Positions 36,339 through 47,311 are shown, counted from the stretch's first letter. The stretch: 64,000 bases of DNA from Homarus americanus (GCF_018991925.1 NW_024756438.1:307501-371500); one strand, 5' to 3'. Numbers and translations: made by a program. The notes: generated by a model from the sequence alone, not told the origin.

Positions 36339-37017
36339 TTTTAAAATCTATGGCCTCCAGCCTCCCCCAATAGCCACACCTTCGCCACCATTTAATTACC
36401 TTAATATTAAATATCCTAATACATATGTAGCTATCCTATCTGTGTTAAATTAGTTGAGCCGCAGATCTATGCGGCATTCAGTGACTGTAGCCTCATAGTC
36501 GATATCTGCAGCAGTTGTCGGAATTGGGGCAGAAGCTCTCGCTCCCCTGAGGCAGAGCAAAGCCGACCGAAGAAGAGAGAAAGACAGTCGACATCTCATC
36601 CAGGCTGTAACATAACTTCTGGGCTCCTGCTTCTGTTCGGAGATCACCTCCGCGAGTCTGGCGTAGAAACATCTTGCACTTGGTCCCATCCCACCAGAGG
36701 TTGTGAACACTAGAGGAGTGAAGCTGCCTTGATCAACGTTTTGAATTCTCTCCCCATATGCCCTTCTCTTGTCGTTCTCGTTCCTCCTATGTGCAGCATC
36801 GAGAGCTAGGTTACGGTGACATGCGGCCATGGGACCAAAATTCCTGATGTCGAAGAAAGCTCGCTGTCCCCGCGTCCAGAATCCTCGAGTACTGACGTCC
36901 ACACGGGCTTCGTTAGATGTGTTTGAAGTCCTGTGTTGGAAGATCTCACCATCCAATGGAAGGAGGGTCGGTTCTACCATGACATCCCGGCAGATTTCCT
37001 TCAACATATTTGATAAT
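36339..37017 (-). mobile_element. Retroelement fragment embedded in a (CTA)n array
   Basis: A 679 bp non-repetitive segment bounded on both sides by the same CTA/CTCCTGTTA microsatellite. On the minus strand it holds a coding remnant (36450-37007) and then about 110 bases of 3' UTR ending in an A-rich TTTTAAAAAG directly against the array. This is the structure of a 5'-truncated retroposon inserted into, or primed on, a TAG repeat. The element family was not identified with certainty. Confidence 0.6.
36450..37007 (-). pseudogene. C-terminal domain of a repeat-encoded (retrotransposon-type) protein
   Basis: About 185 codons ending in TAA at 36450-36452. The translation includes LLPLDGEIFQHRTSNTS, EARVDVSTRGFW, RAFFDIRNFGP, RRAYGERIQNVDQGSFTPLV, FTTSGGMGPSA and SFSLLRSALLCLRG. 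From memory, very similar sequences recur as orphan proteins in cnidarian, mollusc and crustacean genomes and are attached to mobile elements. I have not verified this and cannot name the clade. The spacing of acidic and aromatic residues (RVDV ... FFDIR) could fit a PD-(D/E)XK-type nuclease core, but that is speculation. Upstream it runs into poly-Ser encoded by the TAG array, so the N-terminal part is missing. The segment itself has no stop. Confidence 0.6.
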
Positions 37018-37050
37018 CTACTACTACTACTACTACTCCTGTTACTACTG

Positions 37051-37089
<39 letters not shown>

Positions 37090-37112
37090 CTGTTACTACT
37101 ACTACTACTACT
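37018..37112. repeat. (CTA)n microsatellite, right block
   Basis: CTA triplets with CTCCTGTTA interruptions, matching 36268-36338. Read on the minus strand it gives poly-Ser in front of the retroelement fragment. Confidence 0.92.
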
Positions 37113-37790
37113 GATACCCTTACAGTCAACAATAAGGGAAGAGTTAGATCCAGAGTTACACACAAGCTGCCACGGGGTCCAGTTGGAGGACTACAGGTCA
37201 AATAGACCCCAGTTCTAAGTCTTCAGCCTGACCATTACGAGTGGGGCCTCTTACGACTGAGGCTATGTGGGGTGGGGTTGGACGTGGCTGCTGGTATTTC
37301 CTCAGTCGGTGTGCATGACCGCTGAGGGACGTCGCCACCAACTCCCTCCCTCCCTCCCTCCCTCTCTCCCTCTCTCACAATCACGACCTTCCAATGTCGC
37401 CCGGAGCGGCTACCCTCCCTCCCTCCTGTTTCTCCTCCTTCTATACTTCTCTCTCCTAAGTCTTTCTCCTCTTTCTTGCTCTACCTAACGCCTATTAGAC
37501 TAAGTTATTGTTGCTTGTATATGTTATAACACCTAACCTAACCTAACCTTTGCCCAGAGCTTGTTACACCATATTCCTATTCAGAGTGGCGCTTGTAACA
37601 ACAATTTTTTTTCCGTTTAGAATTTGTTACACCCAAAATTCCTGTATAAAATAACACCTTGACCTCTGACCTGGGTGTATTAGTGGTTGGCGGTGAGGTA
37701 ATGATAGGCAAGGCCGCGGTGAAATGGTGAAACAGAAATATTAAAATCTCAGATATATGTTGAAAAAATACTGAAACCCCTTAGACTTTA
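37113..37790. other. Spacer with short (TCCC)n and CCTAA motifs
   Basis: Contains a (TCCC)n run near 37340-37375, another pyrimidine-rich stretch to 37480 and CCTAACCTAACCTAACC at about 37532-37548, the arthropod telomere motif in reverse orientation. No gene recognised. Confidence 0.5.
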
Positions 37791-37795
37791 GAAAC

Positions 37796-38150
37796 AATAA
37801 ACCCCTTATAGGGACATTGAACCCCTTATACAGACGTTGAATCCCTTATAGAGACATTGAACCCCTTAAAGAGACATTGAACCCCTTATAGACATTGAAC
37901 CCCTTATAGACATTGAACCCCTTAAAGAGACATTGAACCCCTTATAGACATTGAACCCCTTATAGAGACATTAAACCCCTTATAGAGACATTGAACCCCT
38001 TATAGACATTGAACCCCTTATAGACATTGAACCCCTTATAGAGACATTGAACCCCTTATAGAGACATTGAACCCCTTAGAGAGACAGTGAACCCCTTATA
38101 GAGATATTGAACCCCTTATAGGGACCCTGAACTCCTTATAGACATTGAAA
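37796..38150. repeat. 20 bp minisatellite (ACCCCTTATAGAGACATTGA)
   Basis: About 18 copies, some shortened by a 4 bp deletion (AGAG missing). No ORF of note. Confidence 0.95.
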
Positions 38151-38504
38151 CCACTGATATTATACTTAGAGAGGTTCAGAACCCTAGAATGGATGGGTAA
38201 AATGGATGCATAAATTGGACATGGTGACATAGACTGAGCAGTGGGTGGATATCAGGGTTGGATTCCTTTGACATGGGGTGAAAATTTTCATATTGTCGTG
38301 GGTGGATGACACTGCCACATTGCCTTGGGTGGACATCAATAACAAGGGTGGACACGGGTGGGGGGGGAGGGGGGGAGGGTTGGACAAAGACCCGACAAAA
38401 GGAAGGTTAATGTATGTTGGGAGTAATGAGGGCCAACAAGGTCATCAGAGCCCAAGTGGCCAATAGATGATGTGGCACCCGCCCTCCACCCAGTGTTAAC
38501 ATCT

Positions 38505-38712
38505 ATCCCGCCCTCCATCCTCCAACAATGCCCTCCATTTTCCAACGACGCCCTCCTCCCTCCAACAATGCCCTCCACCTCGGACAACGCACTCCTCCTT
38601 CCAACAATGCCCTCCATCCTCCAACAATGCCCTCCATCCTCCAACAATGCCCTCCATCCTCCAACAATGCCCCTCATCCTTCAACAATGTCCCTCATCCT
38701 CCAACAACGTCC
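38505..38712. repeat. 20 bp minisatellite (TCCAACAATGCCCTCCATCC)
   Basis: About ten copies, the central ones nearly identical and the edges diverged. Six short overlapping ORFs on both strands are artefacts. Confidence 0.93.
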
Positions 38713-39638
38713 TGTAGTTATTGCTCCTGTTGCTTATTATTCGACACTCTTGGTCTTATTGTTATTCCTTCTCTCTCATTCTCTGTCCTGTATGTCTTTC
38801 TCCCTCTCTCAATCTTGGCTATAAACTCCATCGCTGTTCCATCCACTGCACGGGAACATTTGGACAATTCTATCCTCTTTTTCTCCTAATTCCATCTATT
38901 TGTCGACTTCCTGCCAGGTAGTTCCTCGCCTTTACGCTTAATTCTTATCTTTATTGTGTCTGGTTGGTGTTTATCTCAGCCGCCACAACTACCGTAAATT
39001 GTTCTCTTTGGAGTTGTGGAGTTTCCGCTCATTTCTCAACGTTCGTCTCTCTAGCCATTCCGATTCCCCATCTTCCTCCCCTCGATGTTTATTCTCATTT
39101 GTCCTTCTTCGCATCATTATCGCCTTCCTCATTTTACCCCCCAGGTTATTGTTCTCTTATAATTTTTATCTTTATTGCGTCTACTGTAATTTTATCTTCG
39201 TTTGCTTCAACAAAATAATGGTTTAGTTTCTTTAATTTTCCAGTATAATTGACTTCTCTTTCCATTATTCTTTTATTCATATGTCTAGTTTTATTCTCGT
39301 TTCTCGCATTACTATTTATCAAACTTTCCTTAACCTATTTATCCACTTAAATTCCATTTTTTTCTTGTGTCTATGTTTATGGACGCCTCTTCTCACCATC
39401 ATAAGTATAATAATGGCTCACTATCCCTTGTGTGGGAGACGCTCGGGCAACGCATAATAATCCTTATTTTGACCAAATTCCTTCGTGGACTTCCCTGCCG
39501 TAGTTGTCGTGACCGTTACTCCAACTGTTGCTGGTTTTGCATTTACTGGTTCCTTCTTTACCGTTGATGTCGTTAGCTTGATTATTGTACAACGGCTTTA
39601 GGTGATACTGTTAGTGAGCTTCTCCCCTTGTGTTGAGG
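38713..39638. other. Pyrimidine-rich spacer, no gene recognised
   Basis: T/C-biased unique sequence with several 60-90 codon plus-strand ORFs of Leu/Ser/Phe-rich composition that overlap each other in different frames. None shows a motif or splice support. Confidence 0.5.
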
Positions 39639-39639
39639 G

Positions 39640-40470
39640 GCACCGGCGGGGTGGAGAGGAGTGGCGGGGTGAGTGAGTGAGCAGCTGGTACCTGAGTGAG
39701 TGGGGGTGAGGAGGGGGGGTGTGAGGAGGGTATGGTGAGTGAGAGGGATGAGTGAGGGGCGGGGGGTGAGGAGGGAGGGGGTGAGTGGGTGGCGGGGTGA
39801 GTGGGGCGGGGTGAGGAGGGGGGGAGTGGAGGGGTGAGGAGGGCGGGGTGATTGAGGGTGGGGTGAGGAGGGCGGGGGCGGGGTGAGTGGCGGGGTGAGG
39901 AGGGGGGGGGGTGAGTGAGGGCGGGGTGATTGAGTGGCGGGGGGGAGGAGGGGCGGGGTGAGTGAGGGCGGGGTGATTGAGTGAGTGGGGGGTGAGGAGG
40001 GGGGGGGTGAGATGGCGGGGGTGATTGAGTGGCGGGGGTGGGAAGGCGGGGGGAGGAGGGGCAGGGGTGATTGAGTGGGGGGGGGGAGTGGGAGGGGCGG
40101 GGTGATTGATGGTGAGGGGGGTGAGGAGGGGCGGGGGTGATTGAGTGGCGGGGGTGAGTGAGGGGCGGGGTGAGGAGTGGGGGGATTGAGGGCGGGGGTG
40201 AGTGAGGGGCGGGGGGTGAGGAGGGGCGGGGTGATTGAGTGAGTGAGGGGGGGTGAGGAGGGCGGGGTGAGGAGGGGCGGGGTGAGTGGGGGGGAGGAGG
40301 GCGGGGGTGATTGAGGGGCGGGGGTGGTGAGGTGGTGAGTGAGGAGGGCGGGGTGATTGAGTGGCGGGGTGGGGAGGGGCGGGGGTGAGTGAGGGGCGGG
40401 GGTGAGTGAGGGGCGGGCTGGTGGTGAGAGGGGCGGGCTGGGGTTGAGAGGGGCGGGTGGCCGGCCGGAC
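39640..40470. repeat. G-rich minisatellite with GGGCGGGG words (about 0.8 kb)
   Basis: Irregular tandem copies of GTGAGTGAGGGGCGGGG, GTGAGGAGGGGCGGGG and GTGATTGAG words. Almost no C on the plus strand except in GGCGGGG. The many G3-G8 runs separated by short loops make this a strong G-quadruplex region, and GGGGCGGGG is a GC-box (Sp1-type) motif. Two minus-strand ORFs (306 and 314 codons) are Pro/Ser/His repeats and not genes. Confidence 0.93.
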
Positions 40471-40497
40471 GTCCGTCACACCCGCCTTTCCCCACAG

Positions 40498-40586
40498 CCG
40501 GAAACTCACTGCCAACACAGGAAGTTACGAGTCCGGCCAGTGCTCGTGACGTCACGGGTCAGCGGCGGGTGTGGTCATAATAACAG
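40498..40586 (+). other. Candidate untranslated exon with CRE (TGACGTCA) next to GC-box array
   Basis: An acceptor-like CCTTTCCCCACAG ends at 40497 and a donor-like AACAG|GTGACG at 40587. The 89 bases between are CpG-rich and include a perfect palindromic CRE at 40547-40554 and an ETS-like GGAAGT. It may equally be a promoter. No ORF supports coding. Confidence 0.3.
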
Positions 40587-40598
40587 GTGACGCATGTG

Positions 40599-40639
<41 letters not shown>

Positions 40640-41187
40640 ATACATACACGCACACACGCGCACACACTTTTCTCAAAGCTCTTTTTCCCTAACAATCTAC
40701 CATGGGTCATTAATTCTCAATGATTTTGTTGTTTTCATTCATCCATGACAAAATGAACCTCATTAACTACACAATATCACAGCACAAATAATATCGCGTA
40801 AACCTGAATAATTGTCATGAGAACACGTTTAAGAGACATTTCAATACCTGAGTTCAGGAATAGTACACAGATGACAATATTATGGGGACTACATTAGCCC
40901 AGGACGATATACTGCAGCAAAATTCTCTATCAAAATCACCTTAATGAAATAATCACCGACAACAATAATTTTTTCCTATTTCAAAATAAACATGGATCTC
41001 CAACTTTTAATTATGCAAGATGAGTGAAAATACGGAATTGTTTACATGCAACACGTTTTCCAGGCGATAGATTTAAAAAAAATTCCACCGAGGTAAATAT
41101 TGTATTTTTGGAGCAGCGGCGCGAGAATTTGTACACTGTATTTGTATGTCTAGTGGGTAGGTGTCTGACTGTCAACCATGGTAGTCT

Positions 41188-41189
<2 letters not shown>
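40587..41189. other. Spacer with (TG)n and a possible SINE head
   Basis: A short TG tract lies at 40606-40637. The rest is AT-rich unique sequence. An A-box-like TAGTGGGTAGG lies at 41151-41161, followed by TGTCTGACTGTCAACC, which is reminiscent of a tRNA-derived SINE head running into a (GA)n tail. Confidence 0.4.

Positions 41190-41254
<65 letters not shown>
41190..41254. repeat. (GA)n microsatellite
   Basis: About 32 GA units in an uninterrupted run. Confidence 0.97.
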
Positions 41255-41258
<4 letters not shown>

Positions 41259-41728
41259 TAATTGCATGAACCAGAGAAAGAGAGGAACGCGTGATCTGGG
41301 CGTTCATACTACAACACACCAACACTAAACTGGGGCGGGGGAAGTGTTGAGTATTTCCCCACCGGAAGTTATGAGCGGAAAGTGTTAGGGGAAATCTAGG
41401 GAAAAATCCCCTCCCCCCCCCCACTATTTTGGCTTAGCCTTTGTTATTTTTGTTTCCATCCTTTGACATGTTTATTCATTATCTTCTTTTGTAATTATCG
41501 TTATTTCAAGTGTGTTAGGCACGCACGCCCACAGTGGAAGGAAGAGAGAGGAAGAGAGAGGAAAGTAAGAAAGGAGAAGATGAGGGAGGTAATGACATAG
41601 TTGAGAGACAGAGGGTAACGCAGCTTCCGGAACCTGAATGGATCCCCTCTTGTCTCACCCATCCTCCCCGCACTACAGGAGTACCCAAGGTGGGACTCTG
41701 GGACTCCTCTGTTTATGGGTGATGTGTT

Positions 41729-41730
<2 letters not shown>

Positions 41731-41797
<67 letters not shown>
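41731..41797. repeat. (TG)n microsatellite
   Basis: About 33 TG units, ending about 90 bp before the candidate promoter at 41884-41902. Confidence 0.97.
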
Positions 41798-41801
<4 letters not shown>

Positions 41802-41883
41802 TAAATCCACGGAAGATAATTACAAGAGGAACTAAACCGAGAAATTTCCCGAGTGACATGATTAAGTGCAAGTTGACCCTAAC

Positions 41884-41930
41884 CCATATAAGGGGTATAT
41901 AAGCAGGGCAACGAATCAAGAATAGTCACA
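41884..41930 (+). promoter_or_regulatory. Candidate core promoter: CArG box plus TATA box
   Basis: CCATATAAGG at 41884-41893 is a perfect CC(A/T)6GG CArG box, the binding consensus of SRF/MADS factors. Three bases later TATATAA (41896-41902) is a good TATA box. A start site would be expected about 30 bases downstream, near 41927-41935, where AGTCACA gives a plausible initiator. Downstream are a possible donor (GAT|GTGAGC at 42109) and the small exon at 42323-42356. This would be the promoter of the FN3/ZP-N membrane protein gene, but the link is inferred only from position and strand. Confidence 0.4.
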
Positions 41931-42322
41931 CAAAAAAGACAGAGGAAATACACATTATAAACGGCTAGAGAAAACCTGCAGCACAAAACGAAGCCACTAA
42001 TGTAATCTGGCGTATCGCTTTGTCCTGGTGTTAAACGAACACATTCTCCTCTACCGTTAGAGGTTCAACTTATTCTCGATTTTCTCATCCTCGTCTTCCC
42101 GGAATGATGTGAGCGCTGATGCATAGTTCCTCCTCACGTTCACTGAGGTACTTGGTGACGTGCAATGAGGGAAACTTTGAAAATGATCGTCCGCTCTTAA
42201 ACACTGGGTCTCTCACTTGCAGGGAGATAGATGGTTAGATAGATAGATAAATAGAGGAAGAATGTTAGTCATTTAGTTATTATATATAGAAACAAAAATC
42301 ATATAATTTTTATCATTTTCAG

Positions 42323-42356
42323 AAGTCAGCTTGAAGGAGACAACTGGACACAGATG
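42323..42356 (+). other. Candidate small 5' exon of the FN3/ZP-N gene
   Basis: The pyrimidine-rich acceptor TATCATTTTCAG ends at 42322 and the strong donor ATG|GTACGT starts at 42357, enclosing 34 bases. If joined to the acceptor at 50290, its final ATG falls in frame immediately before the ATG at 50291. It is supported only by splice-site quality. Confidence 0.35.
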
Positions 42357-43477
42357 GTACGTATGGATGTATTCCCCGAACGCTGTCAGTGGAGTCGGAT
42401 TCTCGGATTTATAGATCACATTTACATTGAGTTCCCGAACGTTTTATTTATTGTTACAGTCTAGCATATATCTACCAAATGCTGCCATGTATCTACCATA
42501 CGTTACAATATGCCTTCCAGATTCTACCTCATACTTGCGATTTACGACAACTAAGTTAGGCTACATAAGGTTACGTTAAGTTAAGTTAGGTCAAGTTAGG
42601 TTAGGTTAGGTCAAGTAAGGTCAGGTAAGGTAAGAGTCAGTTTAGGTGATATGCAGGTTCCGGGCTCCTGTCAACACTAATTCTTCGTATATAGAAATTG
42701 TAAGTCATTTTTCACCTTCACCAAACCTGTACAAGACGTAGTCACTCACTCACGAAGTTAGCTCAGCAATCCATCTTATTTTCTCTCCTGATATATGACT
42801 CACGCTGCCTCCACCAGGTGAGTGTGTGTGTGCGTGTGTGTGTGTGTAGGAAGCAGGAGTTCCATTATAATTCAAATTTCTCTTTCTGTGAGATGGACGT
42901 GGAGGACATATACAGTACACATACAAGTAAGCTTAAGTGTCACCTGAGATTATGCTGGATTTCTCGAGTATTTAAACATGTGTATATTAATATAATCACA
43001 GCGGATTTGGTTGTGAATATAAAGTGAAGTTACATAAAGAACAAGTGGATAATCTATTTACACTGAAAGCCAAGGTTGCGTCTGTTTTTAATAGATCTCG
43101 TTCACGCGGTGCTTTGACGGGATGACCTCTTACTATTGGGTACACACAGTTTTCACATGAAGAGGTTATGTGGTAAGGACGCGAGGGAAATTTTGTGTGC
43201 ATAAATCCGTTCTCAATCGAATCTGAACACAAGATAAAATCCATTAGTTCAAAATCGTAAAGCCACCAAGTAATGGAAACTGAATTATGTATTGGAAGGT
43301 TCATGTAGTGCGGACGACCTGGTGCCTCTTGCTTTACTGAACACGCGGTGGATGAGTTTCTGTGTATACTCTGATGGGCCGCTCACACACCTGTTGCACG
43401 GATGACTAGTCAGATGGATCCCAGTTCCTGTAAGACTTGGTAACTTGATGAGAGACGACTGGACAAGCACAGTACGG
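42357..43477. other. Spacer (probable 5' intron) with TTAGG-like motifs
   Basis: Contains a degenerate TTAGG/TCAAGTTAGG stretch at 42548-42655 and a short TG tract at 42822-42846. No coding segment was recognised. Confidence 0.5.
42548..42655 (+). repeat. Degenerate interstitial TTAGG repeat
   Basis: Words AAGTTAGG, GGTTAGG and TCAAGTAAGG in tandem. TTAGG is the canonical arthropod telomere repeat; short interstitial stretches are common in arthropods. Confidence 0.7.
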
Positions 43478-43712
43478 AGGGAGGGAGGGAGAAAAGGAGG
43501 GAGGGAGGGGGGAAAGAAGGACGGGGCGAGGGAAGGAGGGAGGGAGAGAAGGAGGGAGCGAGGGAAGAAGGGAGGGAGACAAGGAGGAAGGGAGGGGGAG
43601 GGAGGGAACGAGGGAAAGAGGGATGGAGAGAAGGAGAGAGGGAAGGAGGGAGAGAAGTAGGGAGGGGAGAGGACGGGGGAAAAGAAGGAGGGAGGGAAGA
43701 AGGGAGGGAGAC
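43478..43712. repeat. (GGGA)n/(GGAGG)n purine tract
   Basis: An almost pure purine plus-strand tract of GGGA and GAAGG words. Minus ORFs of 112 and 149 codons are Pro/Ser/Leu read-through. Confidence 0.9.
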
Positions 43713-43837
43713 CCAACACTACATGACACAACAACGAACACCAAACAACACGACCTTCAAGGGGCTGTTGTGTACACTATAGCCCCACACACACACGACG
43801 CTCTAGGTTGGTAACACTGACCATACATTACCTACAG

Positions 43838-44148
43838 CAGTGGTGTCAAACTCAAAACCTTTCGAGGGCCAATTCTTATTTCAATTGCCCTCTTCAGGGC
43901 CAACACAAGCGCTATATCACATATTTGCAGGATTGAAGTTTACAGCTTCACACATTGCCTTACCAGGAATACCTCATTTGGGTTTGTCTCATCTTAAGTA
44001 TGTCAACTTCACTTTACTTAATAAACCTGATTATATTTCTTTCTTTCATAATTTCACGCGATGATAAATTTTACCGTCATCCCGCGGGCCACACCTGACC
44101 ATCCCGCGGGCCACATTTGGCCCACGGGCCATGAGTTTGACACCCCTG
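43838..44148. mobile_element. Non-autonomous hAT transposon (311 bp MITE-like)
   Basis: The left terminal repeat CAGTGGTGTCAAACTC (43838-43853) and right end GAGTTTGACACCCCTG (44133-44148) are inverted repeats matching at 15 of 16 positions. They are flanked by 8 bp ACCTACAG (43830-43837) and ATCTACAG (44149-44156), a target duplication with one mismatch. An 8 bp duplication and a CAG...CTG terminus define the hAT superfamily. The subterminal GCGGGCCACA and GGCCCACGGGCC words resemble hAT families known from many animals. The interior encodes no transposase, so mobilisation would need one in trans. Confidence 0.88.
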
Positions 44149-44261
44149 ATCTACAGCTTGTGGTAACGGCCTGTGCTGTAGGCTGTAGAACAACCTACAT
44201 GTTCTCCTTCCTCATACCCAGTCATCCACATAATGAGAGAATAATGCCTTCCACATCCACA

Positions 44262-44422
44262 TCTGACGCCCACACCTGTCGCCAACACACCCATACCTGT
44301 CGCCCACATACCTACACATGACGCCCACATACCCACACCTGTCGCCCACACCACTATACCTGACGCCCACGCATCCACACCTGTCGTCCACACACCCACA
44401 CCTGACGCCCACACACCTCCCA
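44262..44422. repeat. About 20 bp minisatellite (CACACCTGTCGCCCACA)
   Basis: About eight imperfect copies alternating CACCTGTCGCCCACA and CACCTGACGCCCACA. ORFs across it are artefacts. Confidence 0.88.
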
Positions 44423-45087
44423 CAATAAAGAGGGCGGTGGTGGGCAGTGGTGGGTGGACGTGAAGTTCCCGCCCTCACCTCAAGAATCTCATGGGTAATA
44501 GAGCGGGACGTGTGATATCCCCGCCCTCACTCCACCTGGCCCCCATCCCCCCCACCTGGCCCCATTCTCACCTGGTCACCTCCACACCTGATGGTACACC
44601 TGACCCCTTATACATACACACATACTTCTATACACATACATACACACATACTTCCATACACATACATACACACATACTTCTGTACACATATCTAGGGAGT
44701 GAAAAATGGGCTGGGTGTCTTTTGTATAAGGAGCAAGCTAGAGAACTGTATACTGTAGCGTTAAAATGATCGGATGTCTGAGATGTCTAAATTGGCTGGA
44801 ATGTCTTAATTCATATCAATACTATAATGAAGTGGCTAGATATATGGCTGAAACGACTAAACTAAGAGACCGGCTGATTGTCCGGCTACTTGTCTAAGGT
44901 CTGAGGGAGGCCACATGTCTACTACTTGACGTCATCTCTTCCTTGCTTGCCTGTACCGGACAAGGTCATCCAGCACACGATCTGGGGACAATCATCGGCC
45001 TCTACTCCTTACCAAACCTTAAGATGACCTCTTCAACCATGTCAAGTTCAGGGTTGAGGTGATGTCATGTCAGGAGATGTTTGATTA

Positions 45088-45155
45088 GATTAAGTTAGAT
45101 TAGGTTAGGTTAAAGACATATTAGGTTAGAGTAAATCAGACTAGGATATGCTAGG
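45088..45155 (+). repeat. Degenerate interstitial TTAGG repeat
   Basis: Words TTAGATTAGG, TTAGGTTA and ATTAGGTTAGAG in tandem-like order, similar to 42548-42655. Confidence 0.55.
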
Positions 45156-45986
45156 TTCAATTCCGTTAGTCTGTACAGGAGCCACACAGCCAGACACATC
45201 GAGGTGGGATGATGACAGCACTAACATCTGGTGCAGGAAATGATCAAACCAAAGCTGATTTATTATCTCATTGTTGACTCCACATCAAAGCCAGGTACAT
45301 AGGAGAGGAGGAGGAAGAGAGGTGGCAGCGTGGGAGGGAGAGGTAGGAGGAGGTGGAGCATGGAAGGACAAAAGGTGGGAGGAGGAAGAGAAGTGTGACG
45401 AGGAAGGTGGTAGGGATTACTGAATATTGAAGTATAACCGATTGAAATAAAGTAAAAACGAACGCTTAGCATTTGTCAACACCAGAGGATGAACGGGGCA
45501 GCAAACACGACGACGACTACTGTACTTAGGGTATAGCGGGAGTTATTTAGCTTTTAATACAGGCGAGCTAAAACCATAAACGATCCTTACCAGTGCAGAT
45601 ATTAGTTGTAAAGTGTAGGTAGAAGGTTCTGACGTCTATTAACAGAGAAGGAGGAAATTCCAGATTTCTCTCTCTCTTTCTCCTTCTCTTTATTTCTATC
45701 ATTCTTTCTTTTTTTATCTCTCTCTCTGTTTATTCCTCTCTCTCTCCCAGGAAGTGTTACACAATATCGTACCGTAACATTATGTCACTGTTATAACTCA
45801 CGCACATTACATCAACACTTTCTCTACCTGCCTTCCTCAATTTCCCTTCTCTTTTTCCCCCATTCTCCAATTTCCCTCCTTTAATGTTCTATCTCCATAT
45901 TTACTCATTTTCCTATATCCATCCTCCTTTCTTTCCTTCTTTTCCCATCTCCCACTTTTCTTAATTTCCTCTGTCTGTCTGTCTGT

Positions 45987-45988
<2 letters not shown>

Positions 45989-46027
<39 letters not shown>
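45989..46027. repeat. (AC)n microsatellite
   Basis: About 19 AC units directly after three GTCT tetramers. Confidence 0.95.
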
Positions 46028-46030
<3 letters not shown>

Positions 46031-46474
46031 CTCCAACCCTCAAACCTGTTGCAGCGAAAATTACAGACAATGGAGAGTCATTATCGTCCCATCCACTCCC
46101 ATTGCAAAAGTTTCCAAATCCACTTACCTGACAACAACAGACTCCAGATTCACAAATTGTCTTATGTGGATTTTACTCATAGGATGCGAGAATGTAACTT
46201 AACTACCTTGATTTTAAAATTAAGTATAAAAATTACTTAAAATTACTTAGAAATCGCGACAAAATGATACCGAGGTTAGTTTAAGTAGATACAATCACTT
46301 TACACTCTACTTAAGAGAGAACAAGCACGGTATGAATTAATTTGTCTTGTGTGAAGTGAACGTGTCTAATTTATTATATATTGAGTGTAATTTTGTGGTC
46401 GTATATTTTTTTAGAGGAATACTAGTAAAGTAACAATGAACTTAAACCAACATTATGCTGTAGTCTGTTAAAAC

Positions 46475-46625
46475 AACACTACACTCAGTATACATAAAAC
46501 AACTTCACTCAGTATACATAAAACAACTTCACTCAGTATACATAAAACAACTTCACTCAGTATACATAAAACAACTTCACTCAGTATACATAAAACAACT
46601 TCACTCAGTATACATAAAACAACAC
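46475..46625. repeat. 24 bp minisatellite (ACAACTTCACTCAGTATACA)
   Basis: Six near-identical 24 bp copies with the core ACTTCACTCAGTATACAT. It is highly homogeneous and so probably recent. Confidence 0.93.
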
Positions 46626-46961
46626 TTCACATAAACATATACACATCAAAATCAACATGAACGTAGACCAACATAAGGAGTATCATTGAATCACGTGTTA
46701 ATGAGACACACTTCAGGTAACCCACCATGTTATATGCAATCAACATCTGAGCAGCTTGTCATTATTGGTCGTTAAATACAGTAAATCTCACTAGTGTTTC
46801 TTGTATCATTTGTCTTAGGTTATATTAACATCTAATCGAGTGATGAAATATATCCCTGTGAAATGTTGATAAACTATACACAAGTTAATGTAAAGACTTA
46901 ACAAAATGTACTTAACAGAGACCAAGACTTTGAACATTTCTTTACTGTTTATATCATACAG

Positions 46962-47062
46962 TGAGTGAGTGAGTGAGTGAGTAAGTGAGTGAGTGAGTAA
47001 GTAAGTGAGTGAGTGAGTAAGTGAGCAAGTGAGTGAGTGAGTAAGTGAGTGAGTGAGTGAGT
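46962..47062. repeat. (GTGA)n microsatellite with GTAA variants
   Basis: About 25 tetranucleotide units, GTGA with regular GTAA substitutions. Confidence 0.95.
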
Positions 47063-47274
47063 GGGAAACACTTACTGTAGGTCTTACTAGGTGTTTAAGT
47101 ACGGTAAATAAATGTTTCGCCTTAGCACTGAGTCCCACAGTATGTCATCTGGTTCTCTCGTGATCATAGAGGGAGGGACACGCTAGGGTGAGGTGGGTTA
47201 TCATGGTGGCGCTTGATGGGTCTTTTCATGTTTCTATTTCCTAGTAATTATCTGCATGTTAGGTGAGTGACGGG

Positions 47275-47275
<1 letters not shown>

Positions 47276-47309
<34 letters not shown>
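47276..47309. repeat. (TG)n microsatellite
   Basis: About 16 TG units. Confidence 0.93.

Positions 47310-47311
<2 letters not shown>

Larger units (their letters stand above)
44157..46474. other. Spacer with several small arrays, no gene recognised
   Basis: Contains the CGCCCACAC array, a three-copy unit of about 22-24 bp at 44615-44692, TTAGG-like words at 45088-45155, G-rich sequence at 45300-45420, CT tracts at 45670-45755 and an (AC)n tract at 45989-46027. No coding segment with a recognisable motif was found. Confidence 0.5.

Noticed and set aside
39598..40555. 306- and 314-codon minus ORFs, Pro/Ser/His-rich
   Set aside because: Reverse strand of the G-rich array. Two frames are open over the same DNA.
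43285..43744. 149- and 112-codon Ser/Pro/Leu ORFs on the minus strand
   Set aside because: They lie on a (GGGA)n purine tract.
46475..46625. 24 bp repeats considered as a CRISPR-like array
   Set aside because: No spacers; a plain tandem minisatellite.
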